Virus record (IMG/VR): IMGVR_UViG_3300035182_002586
Span: 1 to 64,000 of that record
DNA from: a virus
Reading direction: 5' to 3' (one strand)
DNA: 64,000 nucleotides
Position 1 is the first letter of the stretch. Each line of letters starts with the position of its first letter. Positions 41,103 to 48,799 of the stretch are shown piece by piece. Position numbers and translations under genes: made by a program. The notes below the pieces were generated by a model. It did no database searches. It was given only the letters and a program-made list of their open reading frames with translations, and was not told where the DNA came from.

Positions 41103-41831
41103 ATGTACGCAACTACTACTCGCCAGAGCGCAACGCCGATCCTCTACCTTCGCCGGGTCTACGCCTGGCTCCTCGCCGGCATCGCGCTGTCGGGTCTCGG
41201 CGGGTACGCCGCGCTCAATGTGGGGTCGCCGGTCCACACGACCATCGACAGACACGACGTTCTCGTCGCCCCCGTCGTCGCGATGATGAGTGCGCACCCC
41301 ATCCTCTCGGGGTTCCTCCTCATCGCCATGACCTTCCTCACGATGGCCGTACGGAAGGCTGAGGGCATGAACGCCGTCGCCTTCTTCATGCTCACGCTGT
41401 TCGCAGGCGCGTTCGTCGCCCCGCTCATCGTCTTCGCGCAGGCAAAGGCGGCCGCGGGGACCTCCCTGACCTCCCACCCCGTACGTGACGCGTTCATGCT
41501 CACGTCGGCCGCGTTCGTCGGGCTCACGTCCTACACGATGGTGACGAAGAGGGACTTCTCGTATCTTCGTGCCGGGCTCGTGGCCGGATTGTGGGTGCTC
41601 CTCGTCGCCCTGATCATCGGGATGCTCCTCGGGTCCAGCGTGTACAGCCTCGCTGTGTCGTCGATGGCCGTCCTGCTCTTCTGCGGGTTCATCATCCTGG
41701 ACACGAGCAAGGTCTTGCGGTCGTCGGACCGCGATGATCCGGTCGGTGACGCCCTCAATCTGTATCTCGACGTTCTGAACATCTTCGTGCACCTGCTCTC
41801 GATCTTCGCAGGCGGCTCGAACCGTGACTGA
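41103..41831 (+). CDS. Bax inhibitor-1/YccA family membrane protein
   Basis: A 242-aa protein with about seven hydrophobic segments and the family ending LNLYLDVLNIFVHLLSIF. BI-1 (UPF0005) proteins are membrane calcium/proton-leak channels or FtsH modulators in bacteria (YccA, YbhL). GGAGGACCC precedes the ATG at 41103. In a phage it could tune host membrane proteolysis or lysis timing; that is inference. It stands alone on the plus strand with a convergent hairpin behind it. Confidence 0.85.
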   Translation: MYATTTRQSATPILYLRRVYAWLLAGIALSGLGGYAALNVGSPVHTTIDRHDVLVAPVVAMMSAHPILSGFLLIAMTFLTMAVRKAEGMNAVAFFMLTLFAGAFVAPLIVFAQAKAAAGTSLTSHPVRDAFMLTSAAFVGLTSYTMVTKRDFSYLRAGLVAGLWVLLVALIIGMLLGSSVYSLAVSSMAVLLFCGFIILDTSKVLRSSDRDDPVGDALNLYLDVLNIFVHLLSIFAGGSNRD

Positions 41832-41837
41832 ACAACG

Positions 41838-42029
41838 TCACGCCTCCGGGGGTAGAAACCCCCGGGTGACGAGAACGGCACCGTCCGGAGAGAAGACCCG
41901 GGCTTTGCCCTTCGTGCTGAGGAAGTAGCGGAGCATCTTCTCGGGGTCGTCGAACGTCCTGTCCGCCTCTCCTGGCTGACGAACGAGGTACCCCTGGAGA
42001 ACCCTACTCGGGGGTTCCGACGTGCTCAC
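41838..42029 (-). CDS. Small unknown protein (63 aa)
   Basis: GTG start at 42029 (M/V-STSEPPSRVLQG), overlapping the end of the DHH gene by 26 nt with GAGG upstream. A helix (DDPEKMLRYFLSTKG) is followed by two strands. Function unknown. Confidence 0.65.
   Translation of the reverse strand: MSTSEPPSRVLQGYLVRQPGEADRTFDDPEKMLRYFLSTKGKARVFSPDGAVLVTRGFLPPEA
41846..41865. terminator. Hairpin between convergent genes
   Basis: A perfect 8-bp stem CCGGGGGT / ACCCCCGG with an AGAA loop, 15 nt after the BI-1 gene stop and inside the last codons of the minus-strand gene. No T-tract. Confidence 0.55.
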
Positions 42030-42957
42030 GTCCAGCCTCGTACGCGAAGAGCAGGTGCTCGAACATCGAGTAGGGGTTGGGGTCACCCTCGGAGAGACGG
42101 AGAGAGAACCCGGCGGCCTTCGTGTGGCCTCCGCCACCGTGGGACCGTGCGAACGAAGAGCAGTCGAAGTTCGTGTGTGATCGCGTGGAGAAGACCAGAA
42201 TCCGCTTCCCGTCCTCCACGCGATAGGAGAACCCGACCACGAGGTCGGCCTCTTGGTCCAGGGTCTCTGCGGCGAAGGACGAGTGGGACAACCCCTCGAA
42301 GAGGACGACCCTCGTACCGTTCGTCGTCGTCGTGAAGCGATGCGCCTCCGCGATGGACTTCGAGGTCCTCTTGTCCTGGCTCGCGATCTTGGCCTCGCCC
42401 ACCCACTTGAACCGGGTGTCCCACGAAGCCGCGATCTCGGAGAACGGGAGCTGGAGCCAGAAGCTCTGCGTCGGGAAGGTGAGGATGGCCTGCTGCACGC
42501 GCGCAGCCTCCCACTCGGGGCTCTGGCGCTGCCACGTGTCGAAGACGCCTGCGAGCATCGCGAACCGCTCGGCGAAAGCACTCTGCTTCCCCATGGGCTT
42601 GCAGATGTGCTCGTAGACGAGACTTGCCCCGCAGACACCGGGCTGCGTCTTCTCGTCGCCGAAGCGACCGTTCTCCCCGAAGGACTCGACCAGGGCTTTC
42701 GCGGTCTTGTGGTGATCGAGAACGATCGAGCCGGCTTCTACGAAGTACCTTGCCCGATCAGGGTGCGGTGAGAAGTCGGCGAACAGGATGCCGGCCTCCG
42801 CCTTCATGAGCTTGTGAGCGTCCGTCGAGTACTGGACGAACTCCACCGTCGCCCACGGAAGAGCCTCGTGCGCGAGGATGGCGCTGGCCGTCCCGTCCGC
42901 GCAATTGTCGTGAACCACGATCTTCGTGACGGCCTTGAGCTTTTCGAGATCGAACAT
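42004..42957 (-). CDS. DHH/DHHA1 phosphoesterase
   Basis: A 317-aa DHH-superfamily protein: VVHDNCADG at residues 13-21, FADFSP, VLDHHKT, and the C-terminal DHHA1 motif HGGGGHTKAAGF. Relatives include NrnA-type oligoribonucleases and RecJ. The size and arrangement fit a NrnA-like enzyme that degrades short RNA or cyclic-dinucleotide products (substrate not determinable here). Leaderless start 11 nt after GGTGTA. Confidence 0.87.
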   Translation of the reverse strand: MFDLEKLKAVTKIVVHDNCADGTASAILAHEALPWATVEFVQYSTDAHKLMKAEAGILFADFSPHPDRARYFVEAGSIVLDHHKTAKALVESFGENGRFGDEKTQPGVCGASLVYEHICKPMGKQSAFAERFAMLAGVFDTWQRQSPEWEAARVQQAILTFPTQSFWLQLPFSEIAASWDTRFKWVGEAKIASQDKRTSKSIAEAHRFTTTTNGTRVVLFEGLSHSSFAAETLDQEADLVVGFSYRVEDGKRILVFSTRSHTNFDCSSFARSHGGGGHTKAAGFSLRLSEGDPNPYSMFEHLLFAYEAGREHVGTPE

Positions 42958-42968
42958 GGGTGCGCCCG

Positions 42969-42974
42969 TACACC
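42969..42974 (-). promoter_or_regulatory. GGTGTA leaderless promoter element
   Basis: CTGGTGTACGGG on the minus strand, 11 nt before the ATG at 42957. Confidence 0.6.
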
Positions 42975-43002
42975 AGGCACACCCATGTTCGGCCCTTCTA
43001 GA

Positions 43003-43287
43003 TCAGGTCGTCGTAGAAGACGTCCCGCCGACGCTGGCTTCGATCGCGACGGCCTTCGGCGAGGGCTCCTCGAACTTGGTCTCCGACTTCGAGGTGAGGG
43101 TGGCGCCGTTCGGAAGCACGACCTCCAGCTTCAAGCACCACGACACGGGCTTCTCCGAGACCTTCTCGGCCTCCTGCATGACTTCCGCCCACGCGTCTTG
43201 CAGGTTCTTGTGGATGTCTACCTGACGCGCCTCCAGGTGCTCGGCGGTCGTCATCTTCAACGGCTCATTTTGTGCGGTCATGCCCAT
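43003..43287 (-). CDS. Unknown protein (94 aa)
   Basis: Starts MGMTAQNEPLKMTT. A helical first half (ARQVDIHKNLQDAWAEVMQ) and a beta pair in the middle, ending in a Ser/Thr-rich tail. The ATG abuts a small hairpin that contains the Shine-Dalgarno sequence. No family recognised. Confidence 0.75.
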   Translation of the reverse strand: MGMTAQNEPLKMTTAEHLEARQVDIHKNLQDAWAEVMQEAEKVSEKPVSWCLKLEVVLPNGATLTSKSETKFEEPSPKAVAIEASVGGTSSTTT

Positions 43288-43315
43288 GGTGGAACCTCCA
43301 CCCTAGGTCTACACC
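43288..43315 (-). promoter_or_regulatory. Promoter element plus Shine-Dalgarno-sequestering hairpin
   Basis: GGTGTAG at 43310-43315 lies 22 nt before the ATG at 43287, and its TAG ends the upstream gene. The leader then folds into GGTGGA-GGT-TCCACC (43288-43302), a 6-bp hairpin that contains the GGAGG-like sequence and touches the ATG, so translation may be structure-controlled. Confidence 0.5.
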
Positions 43316-43719
43316 GACTCGACCGTACGACGCTGACCCTTCGAGTCGATGATCTCGACGGGGACCCCCGCAGCCAAGCAGCGCTTCACCATATCCCGTG
43401 TCCCCTTGCTGTTCACGATGTCATCGGTGAACGCGAGACACAGATCGAAGGGAAGGCCGTCCGGGCCAGGATGCTCCTTTTCGAGCATCCGCGCGTTTCG
43501 ACGCGGGCCCGCACCACGCCCCTCCCCCTCCCAATCTGCCGGGTAGGAACGTACGGTGAACCCTAGCTCCCGGGCTGCGAAGTCCGCCATGGTGTCCGCA
43601 CCACGCGCATCCCCATGGATGATGATGGACCCCTCGGGCAGCTCCGATAGACGCCCCTTCACGACGGAGCGGAAGGTGAACGTGCGAGAACCACAACAGA
43701 GGACCTTCAGAGCTTTCAC
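43309..43719 (-). CDS. SLOG-domain protein (DUF2493/YspA-like)
   Basis: A 136-aa Rossmann-like protein: VLCCGSRTFT, IIHGDARGADTMAD and the later GRGAGPRRNARMLE are the conserved parts of DUF2493, a SLOG-superfamily member thought to bind nucleotide-type ligands. GTG start at 43719 overlaps the upstream TGA. It is coupled to a DUF3037 gene. Confidence 0.85.
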   Translation of the reverse strand: MKALKVLCCGSRTFTFRSVVKGRLSELPEGSIIIHGDARGADTMADFAARELGFTVRSYPADWEGEGRGAGPRRNARMLEKEHPGPDGLPFDLCLAFTDDIVNSKGTRDMVKRCLAAGVPVEIIDSKGQRRTVESV

Positions 43720-44102
43720 GGCTCGGGCTCGACGAGGAAGAACTTGGCGACATCCACAGCGCACTCGGCTGCGGTCTCCGTGGAAGCACGAGGTCCCGTG
43801 AAATGGAAGGGCGTGTACGGGCCGGTACCCTCGATCGCGGCCTCGTACTCACCGAAGGTCCGGATCGCCCGAAGCCGCTCCGACACGATCTCTTTGATGG
43901 CTTCCCCACCCCACTTCGGGAACGCACGGAAAACCCTCGACCAGTCCTTCAACAGGTGGAGGTAGACAGGTGCGTCCGAAGCGGGCTTCAGGTCAGGGCT
44001 AGCGTTCGACCCAGGGGGCAAGTCCCACGTGAGAACGGCGACGTTCATGACCTCCCCGCGGTTCAGGTCGCCGAACTGTGCGACGATGTACCGGCAGGTC
44101 AC
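43716..44102 (-). CDS. DUF3037 family protein
   Basis: Its start, RYIVAQFGDLNRGEVMNVAVL, fits DUF3037 (typically RY-x-PD-x-x-RGE-x-x-NVGVVL). Length 128 aa. GTG start at 44102 overlaps the stop of the 239-aa gene. The function of the family is unknown. Confidence 0.75.
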   Translation of the reverse strand: MTCRYIVAQFGDLNRGEVMNVAVLTWDLPPGSNASPDLKPASDAPVYLHLLKDWSRVFRAFPKWGGEAIKEIVSERLRAIRTFGEYEAAIEGTGPYTPFHFTGPRASTETAAECAVDVAKFFLVEPEP

Positions 44103-44821
44103 TACCGAGCCTCAAGGGCAAGCTTCTTCGCCCGGATGGCGTCGACCAGTGTGTTGCGGAGTGTCTGGCTCACCACGCTGTCGATGTCCTTCTTGCTCTG
44201 CTGGTACCACAGAGCGAGCGTATCCAAGCCGTCCACCGTCTCCAGCTCCATCAGAAGGCGCCGCTGCACGTCGTACTCCCCGAACTGCGCCGGGGGCTTC
44301 TTGAACTCCTCCGCCCCCTTCCCCGAAGCAGCCTCCGGGACCTCCTCCAGACGGCGGGTGATGTCCGTGGCGAGCCGGAGAGCTTCGATCCCCTGGTTGA
44401 GGGCAGCCTGAGCCTGCGTGGCAGCTTCCTTGTTCCCCTCGAAGATCGAGTTGGCGAGGGCGCGCAACGCGTCGAACGTCGCCATGAACGCCGTGAACTG
44501 CGCCTGCGTCTTGAGCCCTGGCATCGACATCCGAAGGGCCTCGACCATCATCTGGTTCGGGTCCGGAGCCGGCTGTGCCGGGGCCTCCACCGGGGTGGGT
44601 TCCGGTTCCGGCTTCGCTGCTGCGACCTCGGCTTCGATCTCGCTCAGAACCTCTTCCCCGAGGAAGGACGTGAAGATCTTCCGTGCGAGTTGCACCCCTC
44701 CGGGCCCTTGCCGGATGAACTCGCGCGCATAGTTGCGTGAAGCCGCCATGAACGCGTCCTCCCCCTTGGCTTGACGGAGGCGTTCAAGTTCACGCAGCAA
44801 TGAGTCCATGTGGTCGGCCAT
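44102..44821 (-). CDS. Unknown helical protein (239 aa)
   Basis: The start is the ATG at 44821 (MADHMDSLLRELERL). Mostly helical; residues about 80-100 form a Pro/Glu-rich linker (EPEPTPVEAPAQPAP). The second half is long helices ending DAIRAKKLALEAR. No catalytic motif and no family recognised. Its stop overlaps the DUF3037 start. Confidence 0.75.
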   Translation of the reverse strand: MADHMDSLLRELERLRQAKGEDAFMAASRNYAREFIRQGPGGVQLARKIFTSFLGEEVLSEIEAEVAAAKPEPEPTPVEAPAQPAPDPNQMMVEALRMSMPGLKTQAQFTAFMATFDALRALANSIFEGNKEAATQAQAALNQGIEALRLATDITRRLEEVPEAASGKGAEEFKKPPAQFGEYDVQRRLLMELETVDGLDTLALWYQQSKKDIDSVVSQTLRNTLVDAIRAKKLALEAR

Positions 44822-44835
44822 CGAGCCCTCGTTCC

Positions 44836-45132
44836 CTAGGAGAGTCGTTTCCCGCTCTTCTCGATGAAGAGCCTGTACACCTGGTCGGCAGCGGCCTCCG
44901 GGTCTCGGTGGCCTTGGGCCCGGAAGTTCGCCACGGCGAACCCCCGCATCAGCCTCGCCCCTGCTTCTCTGTCTCCGAGGATACGCCAGCACGGCTTGCA
45001 GTAGATGTACTCGTCACGTGGGGTCTGCCCGAGCTTTCGAACGGCTTCCCGCTCGGCCTCGTTGAGCACGATGACCTCGCACTCTTGACGAGGCTTGTCA
45101 CGACCACACACGCTGCACTTGAGGAGGGACAT
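44836..45132 (-). CDS. Small zinc-ribbon-like protein (98 aa)
   Basis: CSVCGRDKPRQEC near the start and YCKPCW about 45 residues in make a four-Cys zinc ribbon; the rest is helical. Its ATG directly follows the TAG of the upstream gene (TAGATG), so translation is coupled to the YkgJ-type gene. Confidence 0.75.
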   Translation of the reverse strand: MSLLKCSVCGRDKPRQECEVIVLNEAEREAVRKLGQTPRDEYIYCKPCWRILGDREAGARLMRGFAVANFRAQGHRDPEAAADQVYRLFIEKSGKRLS

Positions 45133-45774
45133 CTAGATCTCCCCTCCGTACCCCTTTGCAATGGTCTTGTCGACGTCACCAACTTCGACTTCCCCCTCCT
45201 CCACCTTTTCCGCGAGGAGAAGGGCGTAGGGAAGAGGTGTCAGCAACCGGTGCACCCCAAGACGACGAAGCACCTCCGTCTCCGCGGCCTCGAAGTCCCG
45301 GAGAGGTTCTTGACGAGGGAGGATGTCCGTACTCGATGCGATGTGGTGCGGATGACACTTTTCTGCATCACCGATCGAGAAGACCGTCCGACACGACACC
45401 GGGCGAACGTCGTACGCACTGCACAGACCCGTCGGAGTCAGGAGTACACAAGGAAGTGCTGCGAGCATCCACACCTCGAAGCTCAGCCCGGCAGACTTCT
45501 GTGCGGCTGCCTGACACGCCGCGCGTAGCTTCGGGGTCCACATCCCGCGTGAGACCAGGTGACGATAGAGGAGGAGACCCTCCATTACACTCACGGCCAC
45601 CGGGTGCAGACAGCAGTTGTGACACCCCTTACGACACGACAGAGGGGGGCCTGACTCCTCCTCCATCGTCATACCGAAAAGTGTCTGCTCGAACTCCGAC
45701 CCGATACGCCCCTGTGCCTCTCTCACCTCGGCAAGAGCGCGTTCGACGAGCAGGGGTAGGCGACGGCGGATCAC
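45133..45774 (-). CDS. YkgJ-type CxxCxxCC cluster protein
   Basis: CRKGCHNCC near residue 50 is the CxxCxxCC signature of the YkgJ/PF03692 family, a putative zinc or iron chelating domain. Downstream CSAYDVRPVSCR and a further Cys/His pair (KCHPHH) match the rest of the family. 213 aa, GTG start at 45774. Role in a phage unknown. Confidence 0.82.
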   Translation of the reverse strand: MIRRRLPLLVERALAEVREAQGRIGSEFEQTLFGMTMEEESGPPLSCRKGCHNCCLHPVAVSVMEGLLLYRHLVSRGMWTPKLRAACQAAAQKSAGLSFEVWMLAALPCVLLTPTGLCSAYDVRPVSCRTVFSIGDAEKCHPHHIASSTDILPRQEPLRDFEAAETEVLRRLGVHRLLTPLPYALLLAEKVEEGEVEVGDVDKTIAKGYGGEI

Positions 45775-45789
45775 GAGGCCCCCCGGTGT

Positions 45790-46314
45790 CTAGTCGTCGT
45801 CTTCTTCTGCATCGCCTTCATCCTCCAGTATCCGGTCGATCTGCTCGTAGGGGTCTGTGATCGGAGCGGGGCGTTGCCGCGCTTCCTCCGCCCTCTTCGT
45901 GATCTCACCCACGGTCACCAGGGGACGACGTACATCGACTCGTACAAGACCTCGCGCGAACTGGCCCGCGAGCACTTCACCGACGGAGAGCCTGAGGTCG
46001 GGGTTGACGAATACCGCCGAGGTCCGCCCCCCGATCGTCGTCGGAACGAAGTCGTACAGGGGGCGAAGTGGCTCCCCCTCGCGGAGAAGCGTGACGAAGG
46101 CCCCGTGCTTGATCTTTGAGGTCAAGTGCAAGATGGGCCAGTCTGCGGGGAGGTCCGCGACGATAGCGCACAGGTCGGGGTTGCGATCCGAATTCGACCT
46201 GATCTCGACGTAGCCCTGTACCGTCTCTACGGAGGCCACCCCCGTTCGACGATCGACGTGGCGGACAACCCCGCGCCGACCCTCGAAGTCGATGAGTTCC
46301 CCCGCTTTCAGCAT
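45790..46314 (-). CDS. Unknown protein (174 aa)
   Basis: Beta-rich: starts MLKAGELIDFEGRRGVVRHV, an SH3/KOW-like barrel pattern. The end is acidic (YEQIDRILEDEGD...), a loose echo of the tryptophan C-terminal motif without the Trp. The start overlaps the upstream gene by 7 nt. Confidence 0.75.
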   Translation of the reverse strand: MLKAGELIDFEGRRGVVRHVDRRTGVASVETVQGYVEIRSNSDRNPDLCAIVADLPADWPILHLTSKIKHGAFVTLLREGEPLRPLYDFVPTTIGGRTSAVFVNPDLRLSVGEVLAGQFARGLVRVDVRRPLVTVGEITKRAEEARQRPAPITDPYEQIDRILEDEGDAEEDDD

Positions 46315-46682
46315 GGGAGAGCCTGCGGGCCCAAGAGGGTGGATGCCCGGAACGAGAGGATGAAGTCCGAGACGAGCTGCTGGAGCTGCTCAGCCTCGAT
46401 GCGCTCACCGAGGCTCTCGACCACTCCGCTACATGCTGCATACAGGGCTTCCCCGACCACACGTACGAGAGTGTCGTCGTCCGGCTTGTTGGCCTCGCAT
46501 TCAGCCACCCAAGAGGCTTGTGCCTCGCTCTGGATGGCCTCCTCCAACGTCAACATGCTCCACCAGACTCGCTCGTTCGCTCCGCCCTCCGTGAGCTTAG
46601 CGGCGAAGGTGTGGCGGCGCAGACGGCTCTTGAGGAGCTGCCGCGCCGCCATCATCAGCGAGGTCTCGTTCATGTCTTCCAT
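46308..46682 (-). CDS. Unknown helical protein (124 aa)
   Basis: Starts MEDMNETSLMMAARQ. Almost entirely helical with two Cys; no motif recognised. Its last codons overlap the next start, so the genes are coupled. Confidence 0.75.
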   Translation of the reverse strand: MEDMNETSLMMAARQLLKSRLRRHTFAAKLTEGGANERVWWSMLTLEEAIQSEAQASWVAECEANKPDDDTLVRVVGEALYAACSGVVESLGERIEAEQLQQLVSDFILSFRASTLLGPQALPC

Positions 46683-46716
46683 AGGACACCGGAAGGTGGT
46701 CCCGAGGAGAGACTGA

Positions 46717-47685
46717 TCAGCTCTGCGTGCCGGTGACGGCCGGCTTGTCGCCGCCGATACCCACGCCCGCGAGGATCTCGTCCACCGAGGCGCTGCCGTT
46801 CGCCTTGGTCTCCGCCTTCGGGGCCGCCTTGGTCTCGGTCTCCGCCTTCGCGGGGGCCGCCTTGGCCGTCTTCTTCGCGGGGGCCGCCTTGGCCTTCGGG
46901 GCCGCCTTGGCCGCCTTGGCCGCCTTCTTCGCGGGAGCCGCCTTCGGAGCCGCCTTGGCCTTCGCGGGAGCCGTCTTGGCCGCCTTCTTCGCGGGAGCCG
47001 CCTTGGCCTTGATCGGCTTCGGCGACTTCGCAGGCGCCTTGCCGGCCGCCTTGGCCTTGAACTCCTCGTACGCCTTGGCGACGTCGGCGACGACGTTGGG
47101 CTTCACGCGGTAGAAGCCGCGCCCCTTGCCCTCGACGCGCTCGAAGGTCTCCTTGTTCTGCGAGAGCATGTAGCCGATGTACGTCTTCTGATCCGACGTG
47201 TCGGCCTGCCAGCCCTTCTGCTCCAGGAGCGGGACGATCTCGGCCGCGTTCATGGTCTTCTCGCCCATGACCGTCGCGATCGCGACCCGGATGGTCGGAC
47301 GCAGCCCTTCCGCGACCGCCCTGCGACCCGCGGTCGCCCTGCGGTTCAAGGTCTTCGCAGGGGCCGCCTTGGCCTTCGCAGGGGCCGCCTTGGCCGCCTT
47401 CTTCGCCGGGGTCTTGGCCGCCTTCTTCGCCGGGACCGCCGCCTTGGCCTCCACCTTCACGGGAGCCGCCGCCTTGGTCTCGCCCTTCTTGATGCCCATG
47501 TCCACGCCGTAGACGGCATCGAACTTGGCCAGACGATCCTGCGCCGTCTTGGAGACCGTCTTGGCCTCGTTGTACTGCGGGACGAGCTTCTCGATGCGGG
47601 TCTTGAGATCCGCCTCGACTTTGGCCGCCTGCTGCACTTCCTTCACGTGGTCGGCGCGCAGCTTCTTGAGCGTATTTGCATCCAT
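46717..47685 (-). CDS. Histone H1-like protein with central winged-helix-like domain
   Basis: A 322-aa basic protein. Residues about 1-70 are a coiled-coil-like helix region. Two Lys/Ala/Pro-rich arms with AKKAAK and APAK repeats (about 75-115 and 210-300) flank a globular segment (about 118-190: IRVAIATVMGEKTMNAAEIV ... SQNKETFERVEG) that looks like a winged helix. The layout matches bacterial H1-like (HctB/HC1-type) and TIGR-type wHTH proteins that compact DNA. The start at 47685 follows AGAGGAGAG; a leaderless ATG at 47709 (9 nt after TTGTA) is possible. Confidence 0.8.
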   Translation of the reverse strand: MDANTLKKLRADHVKEVQQAAKVEADLKTRIEKLVPQYNEAKTVSKTAQDRLAKFDAVYGVDMGIKKGETKAAAPVKVEAKAAVPAKKAAKTPAKKAAKAAPAKAKAAPAKTLNRRATAGRRAVAEGLRPTIRVAIATVMGEKTMNAAEIVPLLEQKGWQADTSDQKTYIGYMLSQNKETFERVEGKGRGFYRVKPNVVADVAKAYEEFKAKAAGKAPAKSPKPIKAKAAPAKKAAKTAPAKAKAAPKAAPAKKAAKAAKAAPKAKAAPAKKTAKAAPAKAETETKAAPKAETKANGSASVDEILAGVGIGGDKPAVTGTQS

Positions 47686-47718
47686 CTTGATCTCTCCTCT
47701 GTTCTGCATCTGTGACCC

Positions 47719-47795
47719 TACAAGGGCCCGAGACTAGTCTAGTACCGAAATTCGTGCAACGACCCCAATGAAGTCTTCCTCACTGGGGGTGTCAA
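47719..47795 (-). promoter_or_regulatory. Promoter region of the histone-like gene
   Basis: Two candidate promoters on the minus strand: TTGTAGGGT at 47719-47723 next to the gene, and sigma70-like elements further upstream (TTGCAC then TAGACT/TAGTCT, and TTGACA at 47790-47795). An imperfect stem (CCCCA..TGA / TCA..TGGGG, about 47762-47788) overlaps and could terminate transcription of the upstream gene or regulate this one. The 128-nt interval 47686-47813 holds no gene. Confidence 0.45.
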
Positions 47796-47813
47796 GTACC
47801 CAAAGAGGGTTTT

Positions 47814-48101
47814 CTAGTCCCCCCCGAGAACACGCAGGATCCTGGACACCCTAGGATCCGTCGAACCCTCCTTGAAGTTGTCGTAGTGGCACTGCTTCAT
47901 CTGGTAGCACGTGGCCACCACCCCGGGCCCTGCTTTGAGCCCCTCGCAAGACTCACACTGAGAAGTCCCGAAGTTCACCCGATACCGGAGTTGAGCTGCC
48001 TCGAACGCCAGCTCGCGGTGCGAGGCAGCAAGACCTACGGACGCCTGGTAGGCCGCTGCGGGGTCTCCTGCCTCGAAGGCGTGTAGAAGAGCCTCGATCA
48101 G
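47814..48101 (-). CDS. Small Cys-rich protein with probable CTG start (95 aa)
   Basis: The coding frame (IEALLHAFEAGDPAAAYQ...) has no ATG, GTG or TTG near its beginning. A CTG at 48101, preceded by GGGGAG at a short distance, overlaps the upstream TGA as CTGA, mirroring the ATGA overlaps elsewhere. Cysteines CESC, a later C and QCHYD suggest a zinc site. Weakly supported start; gene itself likely. Confidence 0.6.
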   Translation of the reverse strand: MIEALLHAFEAGDPAAAYQASVGLAASHRELAFEAAQLRYRVNFGTSQCESCEGLKAGPGVVATCYQMKQCHYDNFKEGSTDPRVSRILRVLGGD

Positions 48102-48346
48102 CCGCTCCCCGTCGGCTCCGGGAATTCGCGAAGCAGGTCGGCTTCGCAAATGATGCCCATGGCCCTCAGATGTGCCTCCGACCTCCCGTCGGCCTTCGCT
48201 TTCTGCAAGCCAGTGAGCCTCCGGTCCCCCTTCTCGACCGCCCTCTCGATCGCCCGATCGATGAGCGCCGTCCACCCCCCGGCGGTCTGCGGGTGACGTT
48301 GCCTCGGAGCCTGCGGCCCCGTGTTGAAGACCCTCGACTTTGCCAT
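48098..48346 (-). CDS. Unknown basic protein (82 aa)
   Basis: MAKSRVFNTGPQAPRQ start with GGAGGTGTCCC upstream. Basic helix in the middle (DRAIERAVEKGDRRLTGLQK). Coupled to the Cys-rich downstream gene. No family recognised. Confidence 0.75.
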   Translation of the reverse strand: MAKSRVFNTGPQAPRQRHPQTAGGWTALIDRAIERAVEKGDRRLTGLQKAKADGRSEAHLRAMGIICEADLLREFPEPTGSG

Positions 48347-48361
48347 GGGACACCTCCAGCC

Positions 48362-48778
48362 TCACGCCGATGTAGTGGTCTCACCAGCGCTCAGGGCAGG
48401 CGCCGGGGGTTCGACCATCGCCCCCACATCCGGGAGCGGGTTCTCCGCGTCCCACGAGGCTGCGATCTCTTCGTAGAGTTCCTGCACGGCTTCCGGCTGG
48501 AGCTTCGCCACGTGGGCGATGACCCCGAGGATCGCAGCGCTATCGCGGTGGACCTTGCGTTCGAGGTCAGCCTTCTCCTGGATCAGCCCCGCGCACGCCT
48601 GCTGTACCTCGACGAGCCGAGGCATGATCTCCTGCACAAGGCCGAGCAGGTCGTTGAGCTGCTTCACCTTGTCCAGGTTCGAGAGTGCCTTCACGGCATC
48701 CCCGAGCGCGGCCAGGTTCGGCACGCCGGCCATTGCCTTGCGCGCCTGGTTGCGCGCGATCTTCCGTCCGATGCTCAT
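48362..48778 (-). CDS. Unknown helical protein (138 aa)
   Basis: Starts MSIGRKIARNQARK. Helical throughout with a Pro/Ala-rich tail. No family recognised. Confidence 0.75.
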   Translation of the reverse strand: MSIGRKIARNQARKAMAGVPNLAALGDAVKALSNLDKVKQLNDLLGLVQEIMPRLVEVQQACAGLIQEKADLERKVHRDSAAILGVIAHVAKLQPEAVQELYEEIAASWDAENPLPDVGAMVEPPAPALSAGETTTSA

Positions 48779-48799
48779 TTGATCCTCATCTAGGTAGGT

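Noticed and set aside
42004-42957. The SMFEHLLF segment of the DHH protein as a seventh copy of the C-terminal Trp motif
   Set aside because: It lacks Trp, is internal by about 20 residues and is followed by a different sequence; likely chance resemblance.
43003-43192. Alternative minus-strand frame inside 43003-43287
   Set aside because: Out of frame with the gene that has the promoter and ATG; composition is that of a shadow frame.
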